Origin: Dioszegia crocea
Taxonomy: Eukaryota > Basidiomycota > Tremellomycetes > Tremellales > Bulleribasidiaceae
Reading direction: 5' to 3'
DNA length: 64,000 bases
Assembly (NCBI GenBank): GCA_001600615.1
Contig: BCKK01000001.1
Coordinates: 177,641 to 241,640 of the forward strand
This document shows, in pieces, positions 36,676 to 48,018 of the stretch. Made by a program: the position numbers and the translations under genes. Positions within the stretch are counted from its first letter, which is position 1, and the number at the start of each line of letters is the position of its first letter. Below the pieces are notes generated by a model. The model did not search any database. It was not told the DNA's origin and saw only the letters and a program-made list of their open reading frames with translations.

Positions 36676-39600
36676 ATGGAACTCACCAAAATGTCTACAA
36701 GGGCTGAGGACGATAAATCCACCTTCAGCGATATACCCGAACCGACGCCACGGTCGAGGTTTACATTTCACCGCAAACCTAAAGCTCCACCCACCTCCAA
36801 AGATGAAGCCAATACACCTGTCAAAGATCCCAAAGCTCTCCCTCCTGTAGCCCTATCGGCACTGTTCCGATACTCTACCCCCGGCGAGAAATGGCTCAAT
36901 GTCCTCGGCCTGATCCTCGCCGCCACCGCTGGTGCCGCACAGCCATGTAAGCCAACCCTTAGCTAAGCTTACTCAGTGATGACTATACTCTTCGGCAATC
37001 TCACTCAATCCTTTACAACCTTTGCCATCGTCACTCATACCGGTGGAGACTTGGCCGAAGCTCGTGCGCAGGTCAAAAGCGATGCCAGCCGGAATGCCAT
37101 CTACCTCGTCGCTATCGGTATCGGAATGTTTCTAACTACCTACACCTACATGTTGATCTGGAATTATACTGGCGAAAAGAGCGCTCGACGATTGAGGGAA
37201 AATTACCTGAGGGCTGTACTCAGGCAGGAAATTGCATATTTCGATAATGTCGGTGCGGGCGAAGTGGCCACTAGGATACAGACGGATTGTCATATTGTCC
37301 AACAAGGAACATCAGAGTAAGTCCATGGGTCGACATAGCTGATGGTAGGAAAGTAGCTACTGCAACATGCTACACTGGAACATTTGTGTCGGGGTTCATC
37401 ATCGCGTATACCCGCTCGTGGCGTTTAGCCCTAGTCCTCACCTCCATTATCCCCGCCATGGCCCTCGGCGCGGGCGCAATTTACCCCTTCCTCGGCAAAT
37501 ACACTGTCGGCGCGTTAGATCACGGCGCGAAAGCTGGGACTTTGGCGGAAGAGGTTATAGGGAGTGTACGCACGGTACATGCGTTCGGCAAGGGTCTCGT
37601 GCTGGGTCGGAAGTTCGACGAGCACATCGCCAAGGCCAGAGTCCTCAATAGGAAAGGAGGGATGTTGGAAGCTGTCGGAATGGGCATTATACGTAAGTCT
37701 CGGTTGGACAAGCTGACGTAGTGTGGATCGTCTACGCAGCGTATGCTCTGGCCTTTTACTACGGGTGAGTCAAATCCTGATCTAGCTAATCCCAGGGGCG
37801 TACTAGTCTCCTACGACCTAGCCACCGTTGGCGATGTCATCAATACCTACATGGCCATCCTCATTGGCTCATTCTCACTCGGTCTTATCGCTCCTGACGC
37901 CACTGCTATCACCAAAGCTCAAGCAGCCGCTGCAAAGCTGTACGAAACGATCGACCGCAAACCCCTCATCACTTCCGGCGGCATCATCCCAGACTCCGTC
38001 CAAGGCGTCATCACCTTTGAGGACGTGGAGTTCACCTACCCGTCCCGAGAAGTGCCAGTATTGAGGTTGTCGGCGGAGTTCAGGGGGGCATCGGCGTTAG
38101 TAGGCGAAAGTGGGAGTGGGAAGAGTACGCTTGTTGCTCTTATCGAGCGTTTCTACGAACCTACCAAAGGGCGCATTCTGTTGGATGGACGGGATATCAA
38201 AACGCTAGATATCAAGTGGCTACGTCAACAAATAGGTGAGTCTACCCAAGTTCAAGCTAATCAGGCCTCGTATCTCAAGAACCTACATTATTCTCCACGA
38301 CAATAAGGCAAAACGTCGAATACGGACTCCAAGGATGTACATTCGACCAAGTCCAACAAGCTTGCAAAGACGCCAATGCACATGACTTCATCATTACCCT
38401 ACCGGACGGCTACAATACCCTCATCAGCGGCACGCTCCTCTCTGGCGGTCAAAAACAGCGCATCGCCATCGCCCGAGCCATCATTTCCAATCCCCCCATT
38501 CTTCTCCTGGACGAAGCTACGTCTGCTTTGGATACTCAATCCGAGAGTATCGTCCAGGACGCCTTGGACAAGGCTGCCAAGGGTCGCACCACAATCACCA
38601 TTGCGCATCGTCTATCCACTATCCGGAACGCCCAAAACATCATCGTCATGGGATCTGGCGCTATTCTCGAGCAAGGTACCCATTCTGGTCTCATGACGAA
38701 CAACGGTCCATACTCCCAACTCGTCTCTGATCAGGCCATAATCCAGACTACTGGCAAAATAGCCACGGAGATCGACACCACCGCCGAAGGCGTCGCAGTG
38801 GAGGCTGTAGCCAAACCCACTCTCTCCCTGTCCAACCGGCAGATTGCGCGACGGATCTTCCAAATCAACAAGGATTGGCTCTATGTCGTCGGAGGATTCG
38901 GCGCGGTACTCAATGGGATGGTCTACCCCGCTCTGGCGATCCTATTCGGGGTCACCGTCTCCGGATTCGAAACTACCAATCGAGAGGAGATACGGGCCAA
39001 TCTCACAGTCAACGCGTGAGTCCAGTCTGAATCTGCTGATGTAGTCGCTGGTACTTTATCGCTTCTATCGGTGCGGGTATCGTCGGCTTCACCCAAACTC
39101 ACTGCTTCACCTCCACCGGGTGGAATTTGAATGCGAGGCTAAGGAGTCTACTCTTCGCCTCTACGCTCAATCACGATATTGAGTGGTTTGACCGGACCTC
39201 TGTAAGTTTACGTACAATGTAGCTGATTAGACCGGAACGATCACTAGTAGACTTACAGATTGGCCTCAGAGGGTGCAGGGGTTATTCGGACCGGTGCTCG
39301 GGGCAATCACAGCGGCACTGTCGACCCTCATCGGCGGCTGCATCATTGGTCTCATCTACAGTCCTCGTAAGTCCTGCTAGAACGCGCTGACGTAGTCCTC
39401 GCTCTCATTGGAATCGCCTGTATGCCGTTCATCATTTGCGGCGGCTATTTCTACCTCCAAACCATCGTTCTCAAGGATCAACGCGTCAAGGAGTTACACG
39501 AACCCTCTGCACATCTCGCATCTGAGGCTGCTTCGGCTATACGTACCGTCGCATCTCTAACGAGAGAAGACGAAATGTGCCGAATCTACTCTGCAGCCCT

Positions 39601-40800
39601 GGAAGAGCCTATGCGCATCAATATGTAAGTCCGACCCTAGCCAAGCTGATGTAGTCAATCAGCGACCAAGACCGTGGCATTCTACGCCGCCAGTCAAGGT
39701 GTTGTCTTCCCCATCATCGCCTTGGTATTCTACGTCGGCGCATTATGGCTCGTCGAGGGTAGAATAACCACCACGGCGTTCTTCACTGTCCTCACTGCAA
39801 TCGTAAGTCCATCGTCGGATCTGGCTGATTTAGGTCTTTGCGTCTTTACAGGTCGGCGCAGTATTCGCCGTTGCACCTGATGCGTCTAAAGCTATTGTCT
39901 CCGCTCGATCAATCTTTCAAATGTCCCCTCCAAACCGGACAGGCGAGCCCGTCAACGGCGTCCAGGGCCACCTCCGATTGGAAGCCGTCCACTTCTCCTA
40001 TCCCTCTCGCCAAATCCCAGTCCTGCAGGGGTTCACAATGGACATTCCTGCTGGCGCATACGTCGCCATCGTCGGGCCCAGCGGGTGCGGGAAGAGCACC
40101 GCCATTCAGCTCTTGGAAAGGTTCTACGAGCCGTCAATGGGGAGGATCACGCTAGATGGAAAGGATATCAGAGGGATGGATGTTGAGAGTTATCGGAATC
40201 ATGTCGCTTTGGTTTCTCAAGAACCGGTGAGTTTTGCCTAAGCATAGCTAACGAGACTTTATATGCAGGTAGTATCCGATTCAACGTCCAGCTCGGAGCC
40301 AACAAGGCGGAAGTGAGCGAAGAAGAAGTAGTGCAGGCTTGTAAAGATGCCAATATTGTACGTTACCCCCTTGACCCTACTGACCATCAGTACGATTTCA
40401 TCCTTTCCCTTCCTGATGGTTTGGATACCGAGGTCGGATCGAAGGGATCTCAACTTTCCGGCGGTCAAAAACAACGAATCGCCATTGCTCGCGCTCTTAT
40501 TCGGAACCCCCATATCCTACTCTTGGACGAAGCTACCTCCGCGCTTGACTCACAGTCTGAGCGCGTAGTCCAAGACGCCCTGGATAGAGCTGCGCAGGGC
40601 CGGACGACGATCGCTATTGCTCATCGGCTGTCGACTATCCAAAAGGCGGATATCATCTATTGTTTGAGCGAAGGAAGGGTGCAGGAGAAGGGAACGCATG
40701 AGGAGTTGATGGGAAAACGAGGCGGCTATGTGAGTGAGGAGTTTGGATAAGCTGATGATAGTTTGATTTGGTCCAGAAGCAGAATCTTGGCGAGGCGTAG
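36676..40800 (+). CDS. ABCB/MDR-type full ABC exporter, paralogue 1
   Basis: This is a P-glycoprotein-like plasma-membrane exporter (TMD-NBD-TMD-NBD, roughly 1,200 residues). NBD1 has Walker [10 protein letters not shown], signature LLSGGQKQR, Walker [13 protein letters not shown] and the switch HRLSTI. NBD2 has [18 protein letters not shown] and [12 protein letters not shown], so both sites look catalytically complete. NBD1 is shortened against paralogue 2 around Walker A ([12 protein letters not shown] against [14 protein letters not shown]) and before the signature (ISGTLLSGG against [11 protein letters not shown]). About fifteen introns of some 30 nt are present; one is 29 nt (39202-39230). 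The last intron joins GGY to [12 protein letters not shown]. Substrates are unknown; such pumps export drugs or lipophilic compounds. Confidence 0.93.
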
Positions 40801-41160
40801 GTAGTGTGTGGTCGCTGGACATTGTACATATCTTATAATGCATGAGCCACCTCTCAGTTGGATCGGCGTTGTACTTGGGCCACAAGCGACTAACGCTTCC
40901 CTCTAGACGGCCCATCCTGCTTGGCGATGCTGGAGACCACTGAGGAGAGTTCCTCATAGGTGGGTCGGATAAAATCTAGGGTGGGGTACACGTGGCGAAG
41001 AGTGGGGGAAAATATCTCGGTCATCGGGCATTGAGGTCATCTCCAGTTGAGCACATTTTGGCTGCAGGTGAGATGACCTTCATCACCCATACTTCATACT
41101 TCATCCACATCACACCTATTCAAACTGTTCCCTACACTGCTCAGAAGAGGCCTTACAAGT
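40801..41160. other. Intergenic between ABC transporter 1 and DsbA-like gene
   Basis: This holds the 3' flank of the transporter and the promoter of the gene at 41161. No gene is supported. Confidence 0.4.
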
Positions 41161-42063
41161 ATGACGCCCAGACAAGTCAAAGTTGACATCATCGTCAGTC
41201 CAACGACTCTATAACGCCAAATATTCAAGCTGACAAATCAAGAGTGATATCATCTGCCCATTCTGTCTCTTGGGTCAGAAACAGCTCGAAACTGGTGAGT
41301 GGCCCGGAGGTGACGGCGAGGTGATCTGATCTCACGCTGAAATCACAGCGGTGACGAAATTCAACGCTGCTCATCCCGCCGACAGGCTCGATGCTGCGAT
41401 TCATTTCTTGCCCTACCAGCTCAATCCGGACAACAACTCGCCTGAGCCTAGGGATAAGGTCAAGATGTACGAAGCCAAGTTTGGGTCTAGGGCGAAGGAT
41501 CTCCGCGCTCAGATGGCCGACCGATTCACCGCTCATGGTCTAAGCTTGTACGTCCATCGCCCTCGGTGATATTCACAGCTGACTCTCAGACACCCCGCTG
41601 GTGAAGTCTCTTCATCTCACCGAGGACACCGTCTGCAGACATTGGCACTCCATAAGATTCCCGAGAAACAGGCCGACCTGGCCGAAGATCTGTTCATCGC
41701 GTACCATACGGACGGTATCCACCCTTCCGACCTCGACACACTTGCCAAGGTCGCCATCAAGTATGAGCTCTTCCCTACTGAGCAAGAAGCGAAGGATTGG
41801 CTTGAGAATGGGGATGAGTACGATGAGGAGGTTAAGAAGGGGTATAACTCGGCTAAGAGTATGGGCGTATCTGGCGTCCCGTTCTTCATTTTCGACAATA
41901 AGTACGCTATCAGCGGAGCTGTTGGAGAGGAGGCTTTCACCGAGGTGAGTCTTTTCTGGCGTTGTCTGAAAGGTGCTGATGATAGTTCTTCGAAGAACGG
42001 TATGGCAGCAAGGACGGGTCGACAGATGGCAAGGTGCAGACCAGCGGGGATGGCGTGTGCTAG
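41161..42063 (+). CDS. DsbA-family thioredoxin-fold oxidoreductase (FrnE-like)
   Basis: From ATG 41161 the spliced start reads MTPRQVKVDIISDIICPFCL, with a CPFC redox motif in the position typical of DsbA/FrnE and 2-hydroxychromene-2-carboxylate isomerase relatives. LDAAIHFLPYQLNPD and the helical insert with SSSHRGHRLQTLALHKIPEK follow. Near the C-terminus the cis-Pro strand GVSGVPFFIFDNKYAISGA closes the thioredoxin fold. Four introns are placed by codon continuity; the last joins AFTE to FFEERYGSKDG. The protein is about 240 residues with no signal peptide, so it is probably cytosolic. It lies between two MDR transporters on the same strand, which hints at but does not prove a role in handling thiol-reactive compounds. 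Confidence 0.88.
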
Positions 42064-42657
42064 TGTACCAAGCGGTGTTGGTGTTAGAGTCACAATCTAA
42101 GATCTAATCTTGCATCTTGTGTGGATTCTGTCGTTATTGAATCCAGGTGCAGTGTATCATCTTCCAAGAGTCGATCCTACAGCACACTCTTGGATGTGCC
42201 GCCGATCGCGACAGTCGTACAAGGGAGGGATGACCCCTACCGTGCGATCGCTTTCCTCGCCTTGCCCTGACGGAGGTGATTTCGATCAGGCGCCCGGTCC
42301 ATGCTTCACTCAGCTTGACCTCCTTCTCATGAGCTTGTCTTCGTATAGCTATCGACTCAGTATCATCTACTCCGACGGGAAACCCGCTCCGCGGACGTCC
42401 GCGGGATCACTCCGGGTCCGAAACCGGGGGCCGAGAAAGTCGCGCGGGCGAGATTGTGTCAACCCGCAACTTTCGGCGCGAATCGACACGATGCGTCTTT
42501 GCCATCCTCCTATATCTGCCTTATCTTGAGTCTGATACAGGCTCACTCACATATCTGGACAGAGCAGAGTCACAGCTCTGATCACAATCAACAGCGGACG
42601 CGTTTGAATCACCACTCGTGCCGATCGAGATCAAACGATCTATCCTTTCGACCCATC
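42064..42657 (+). promoter_or_regulatory. Promoter of ABC transporter 2 with two PDRE-like sites
   Basis: At 42388-42405 lies TCCGCGGACGTCCGCGGG, which contains a 16-bp perfect palindrome (42389-42404). It holds TCCGCGGA and TCCGCGGG, both matching TCCGYGGR, the Pdr1/Pdr3 pleiotropic drug response element of ascomycete yeasts. It is about 255 bp before the ATG. Further CGG triplets follow at 42410-42435. Basidiomycetes lack clear Pdr1 orthologues, so the binding factor would be another Zn2Cys6 protein (inference). Confidence 0.55.
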
Positions 42658-45600
42658 ATGTCTGGATTGCATGGCAATATTGCCGAGGGTCCCCAGCATG
42701 GTGCTGCGGACCACACCGTATCTTCCGATCCCGTCCCTCCCAATCCTTCCAGTGACGCCAACGCTTTTGAAGAAAAGCGCCGAATGGAACACCTAGCCGA
42801 TGATGAAAGGGAACTCGCCCACACCGAATTGAACGTCCCCCCCATTGGCATCCCCCTCCCTGGCGCAATTTCAAACCTCAGCGTCCCACCACCCGTCACA
42901 TCATCCTCATCCACTGCTCCTACTCTCCGAGCCACCTCGTCCGCATCGTCCGATTCCAATTCCAACCACAAGTTATCCGGCGAAGATGCCAAGATCGCCT
43001 CGCAGCTTGCTGCGCAGAAGGAAAAGGGATCATCAGATGATGTATCTGAGAAGACCGCGGTGGCTGAGCACGAGAAGGGGTTCTTTGCGCGCAGGAAAGC
43101 CAAAAAGGCCGAGGCGAAGAAGGCAAAAGATAAGGAGGACGAGCTTAGTTCTATTCCCCCGGTATCGGTATTCGCCCTATTCCGCTTCGCCACTCGTGGC
43201 GAGATTGTCCTAGACATTATCGGTCTTTTCCTTGCTGCCGCAGCTGGTGCTACTCAACCTTTGATGAGTGAGTAACATCTCCAATCTAGCTAATCCCAGC
43301 CCTCATCTTTGGTCGACTTACAAACTCCTTTAACGAATTCGGAATCATCACTGGTCAAATCGCCGCTCAAGGTCTTACACCCCAGAACATACAAGCTTTG
43401 GCCGATGCCCAAGCGGGACTCCGACGAGACTCTGGCAATAACGCCCTGTACCTCATGGCGATCGGTCTTGGGATGTTTGTCTGTACCTACGCCTACATGT
43501 TCATCTGGAACTACACCGGAGAGCTCAACTCGAAACGACTCCGCGAAGCCTATCTTCGCGCTGTGCTCCGACAGGAGATTGCCTATTTTGACGATTTGGG
43601 CGCTGGGGAAGTGGCCACGAGGATTCAGACGGATTGTCATTTGGTCCAAGAGGGAACATCAGAGTAGGTCCTGAGTTGAATCTTGCTGATCGGTAGAAAA
43701 GTAGCCAACGCAATGATGTTCTTTGCCACCTTCATCACCGGTTTCGTCCTCGCCTTTGCCCGATCTTGGCGATTGGCTCTGGCCCTATCCTCTATCCTAC
43801 CCGTCATCATGGTGGCGGGCTTCATCATGTTCACCGCCATCTCCAAATACACTGTCGGATCGCTCGAGCACGTCGCTCGGGCTGGAACTCTGGCGGAAGA
43901 AGTGATTGGAAGCGTGCGAACCATCCACGCATTCGGAACCAGCCTGGTCCTGGGCAAGCGCTTCGACTCCTATATCGAAAAGGCGCGTTTGATGGGTAGG
44001 CGGGGCAGTATAGTCGAAGCAGGCGGTTTGAGCATCATGTGTAAGTCCAAATTTTGACCGTGCTGACCTCAGTCTGGGCCATCTATGCAGCCTACGCTCT
44101 AGCCTTTTTCTTTGGGTAAGCCCCCGCTTGACTTAACTGACAACAGTGGTATCCTCGTATCTCAAGGTCTGGCAGACGTCGGAATCGTCATCAACGTCTT
44201 CATGTCCATCCTCATTGGTTCATTCTCCATGGCTATGCTCGCCCCCGAACTCACCTCGGTGTCCAAGGGTCAAGCAGCCGCTGCGAAGCTTTTCCACACT
44301 ATCGACCGACAATCCGCTATCGATTCTTCTAGCCCGTCGGGTCTGAAGCCGGACTCCGTCAAGGGCGTCATCAGCTTTGAAGACGTCAAATTCCACTATC
44401 CGTCCCGGCCAAACGTACCCATCCTCAAGGGCTTCTCGGCGGAGTTCCCAGCTGGCGCGTCGGTCGCTCTGGTCGGTGCGAGCGGGTCAGGCAAGAGTAC
44501 AGTTGTCAGTCTTGTCGAGCGGTTCTACGACCCTATTGCGGGTAGGGTGTTGCTGGATGGTCGAGACGTCAAGACGTTGAATATAAAGTGGTTGAGGCAG
44601 CAGATTGGTATGTTTCTTTCTGGATAAGCTAACCCCAGGCCTGGTCTCTCAAGAACCTACACTGTTTGCCACGTCAGTACGCGGGAATGTCGAACACGGT
44701 CTCATCGGCTCTCAATGGGAAAATACGAATGATGAGGAGAAGTTTGAACTTGTCAAACAAGCCTGTATCGACGCCAACGCACATGATTTCATCATGAAGT
44801 TGCCAAATGGTTACAATACCAATGTCGGCGAGCGCGGCATGCTGCTTTCCGGTGGTCAGAAACAACGAGTTGCCATCGCCCGAGCTATCGTCTCGGACCC
44901 CCGGATCCTCCTTCTCGACGAAGCCACCTCAGCTTTGGATACCCAATCTGAAGGTATCGTCCAGGATGCCCTTGACAAGGCTTCAAGGGGCCGAACAACC
45001 ATCACCATTGCCCATCGCCTATCCACCATCAAAGACGCCGACAACATTATCGTCATGGGCGCTGGAGAGATTCTAGAGCAGGGCACGCATAACGACCTAC
45101 TCTCAGATGAGTCCGGCCCCTATGCCCAACTCGTCTTCAACCAGAAACTCGCCCAGGTCGCTGCGGCGGAGGAAGATGAGGAGATTACAGAGAAGGACAT
45201 TCCGGGTTCGCCTATCTCTGAAAAGGTCAACTTTCCCGGTTTGGGCCGAGCAACCACCGGTCGATCTCTCGCTTCCGTCGCGATGGATGATGTTCAGCGC
45301 AAGAGGGAAGAGGAGGAAGAGGGGGATGATAAAATCCCCTCTGCGTGGAAATTGTACGCTCGGCTCATCAAAACCAACAACCGTGGATCGAAATTGTACA
45401 TTTTCGGCACCATTGGCGCTTGTCTGAACGGTCTGGTCTACCCCGCTTTGGCCATTCTGTTTGGACAAGCCTTGCAGGATTTCCAAACTACCGATACGGA
45501 GCAACTCAAGGCGAACCTTACTGTTAAAGCGTGAGTCTGACGCAAGGCCGAACTGACAATAGTCGATATTACTTCATCACCTCTATTTGCGCCGCTCTTG

Positions 45601-47385
45601 TCGGCTTCGTCCAGATCCTCTGCTTCTCCCGGACCGGTTGGGATCTCAATGCCAAACTACGCAGTCTCGCCTTTTCTTCTACGCTCAAACATGACATTGA
45701 GTGGTTTGACGAGGAGAAGAACTCTGTAAGTTGTGCTTGTGGCTTACCTGACCCCAGACCGGCGCTGTGACCAGTAACATTGCGGACTGGCCTCAGAAAG
45801 TACAAGGTCTATTCGGACCTACCCTAGGGACGATCATCCAATCTTGCGCAACCCTAGTCGGAGGCTGTGTCATTGGTCTCATCTACAGTCCTCGTAAGTC
45901 CACAGACGAACTTGGCTAATTAGTCCTCGCACTTATCGGTATTGCCTGTATCCCACTGCTCATTTCGGGCGGTTATATCCGGCTCAAAGTTGTGGTTTTG
46001 AAGGATCAACGGATGAAGAAGATTCACGCCGCGTCGGCGCATTTGGCTTCTGAAGCTGCCGGGGCGGTGCGGACTGTCGCTGCGTTGACGCGAGAGGATG
46101 ATATGGATCGGATCTACTCCAAGGCCTTGGAAGAACCTATGCGGATTAGCTTGTGAGTGCGGCGATGGCCCGGGCTGACTCCAGTAACGGCGCAATCAAA
46201 TCTCAGGCTCTCTACGCTGCCAGTCAGGGTATATCGTTCCTCGTCATTGCCCTTGTATTCTACGTTGGGTCGTTATGGATCATCGAAGGTCGTATATCTA
46301 CCGCGGCATTCTTCACAGTCCTCACCTCTGTCGTAAGTCCAAAATCCGATCGTAGCTGACCTCAGGTCTTCGCCACCCTGCAAGCTGGAAACGTCTTCAC
46401 TTTCGTGCCCGATGCGTCCAAAGCCAACGGCTCCGCAGCATCCATCTACCGGATGGCAGATTACCAACCTCAAGTCGACTCACTCACGACTGACGGTATC
46501 CACCTCAACCCCGCCGACGTCAAGGGCCACATTCGCATGGAAGGCGTTCACTTCCGATACCCTTCCCGAGCGTCCGTCAGGGTGCTGCGCGATTTGACAA
46601 TCGACGTACCGCCCGGAACATACGTCGCGCTCGTCGGTCCCAGTGGGTGCGGAAAGAGTACCACTGTGCAGATGTTGGAAAGGTTCTATGACCCCCTGAT
46701 TGGGAAAGTCACCCTGGACGGTGTGGACATTAAGGATTTGAACGTGTCGAGTTATCGAAGTCAGATGGCGTTGGTTTCCCAGGAGCCTGTGAGTTGTGAT
46801 TTAGGCCGAGCTGATGGTAGACTTTATATGCCGGAAGTGTCCGATTCAACATTCTCCTTGGAGCTAACAAGCCAATGGAAGAAGTAACGGAAGAGGAGGT
46901 TACCAAGGCTTGCAAGGATGCCAATATCGTGAGTCTACCCAACGAACCCGCTGACGTCAGTACGACTTCATCATGTCTCTGCCTGACGGTTTCGATACCG
47001 AGGTCGGAGGTAAAGGATCTCAACTCTCCGGAGGTCAGAAACAACGTATCGCCATTGCTCGCGCCCTTATCCGAAATCCCAAAGTTTTGCTGCTCGATGA
47101 GGCAACCTCAGCTCTTGATTCACAATCTGAGCGAGTCGTTCAGGACGCCCTAGACCGAGCAGCCAAGGGCCGAACGACCATTGCTATTGCTCACCGATTG
47201 TCGACGATCCAAAAAGCCGACATCATCTATTGCTTTGCGGAAGGTCGGGTTAAGGAGAAGGGGACACATGCGGAATTGTTGGCGCTCAAGGGAGCTTATG
47301 TGAGTTGAGGTCTGGCGTCGAGAGACTTAGAGCTGACGTGCAGTTCGAATTGGTCCAGATGCAGAATCTGAGTAGGCAGGAGTAG
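42658..47385 (+). CDS. ABCB/MDR-type full ABC exporter, paralogue 2
   Basis: This is a second P-glycoprotein-like exporter (TMD-NBD-TMD-NBD, about 1,400 residues). It is close to paralogue 1 in sequence and in many intron positions. The N-terminal cytosolic part (about 180 residues from ATG 42658) is longer, Ser-rich and then basic ([20 protein letters not shown]). NBD1 has [24 protein letters not shown] and [15 protein letters not shown]2 has [20 protein letters not shown] and [12 protein letters not shown]. The linker between halves is extended and acidic ([16 protein letters not shown]) and could be phosphoregulated. The end joins GAY to [13 protein letters not shown] across a short intron. 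A PDRE-like element lies upstream, so drug-responsive control is possible. Confidence 0.94.
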
Positions 47386-48018
47386 ATTGCTTTTAGAACT
47401 TATAGTCTCTGTACATATAGGATAGGCTGTTGATGCATTGTGAACGATGGCATGGCGAGGCATGGCGGCCGGTTTGAGGAATGTAACACGGGAGGCGGGC
47501 TAAATTTGGCTCGTGGAAGCCCGAGGCGGAGGTCGGTCGGACTGACGTACGTAGCTCGGCTTCGGTGGGTCTGGTAGGACCATTTGAAGCAAAGCCATCT
47601 GCGAGTGGTTCGCTCCTCTTGCATATCCACCCTCACTACTTGCATACACATCGGGCGAAGCTCAATCCAAGACCCTCGCCCGACGGCCCAAACCCGACCC
47701 CCGCCCGACGGAGATCCCGCCACTGTCAACAGCAACTTTGAAACGGACCTCGTGCGTCGTGTGTGTGCATCTGTGAGGGTCCTTTGTACCCCCGTGCCCC
47801 ATAGAAAATATATTCCTTGGGGGTGTCCACACAAGACATCTCCCCTCATGTCACCCTCATAGATCACCCGTGTTCAAGGAACATTGGTCATCGCGAACTC
47901 TTCCCCGTCGGTCTCGGTCATCGGTACTCAACTGGCACCCATCGGTCATTCCACAGATTCCATCTATCCTGGTGGACAGCTTAGACTACCACTCAATCGG
48001 ACGGTGGCATCAGCCAAT
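47386..48018. other. Intergenic between ABC transporter 2 and NT-C2 gene
   Basis: About 630 bp without a supportable gene. The frame of the next gene is open upstream of its ATG but without another ATG. Confidence 0.4.

Noticed and set aside
42609..43217. 202-residue minus-strand open frame
   Set aside because: It lies antisense to the N-terminal exon of ABC transporter 2, which has clear family identity. Its Ser/Ala-rich product mirrors the codon bias of the sense strand.
47884..48018. Upstream extension of the NT-C2 frame
   Set aside because: The upstream start would be TTG, not ATG, and the extra residues do not belong to the domain.
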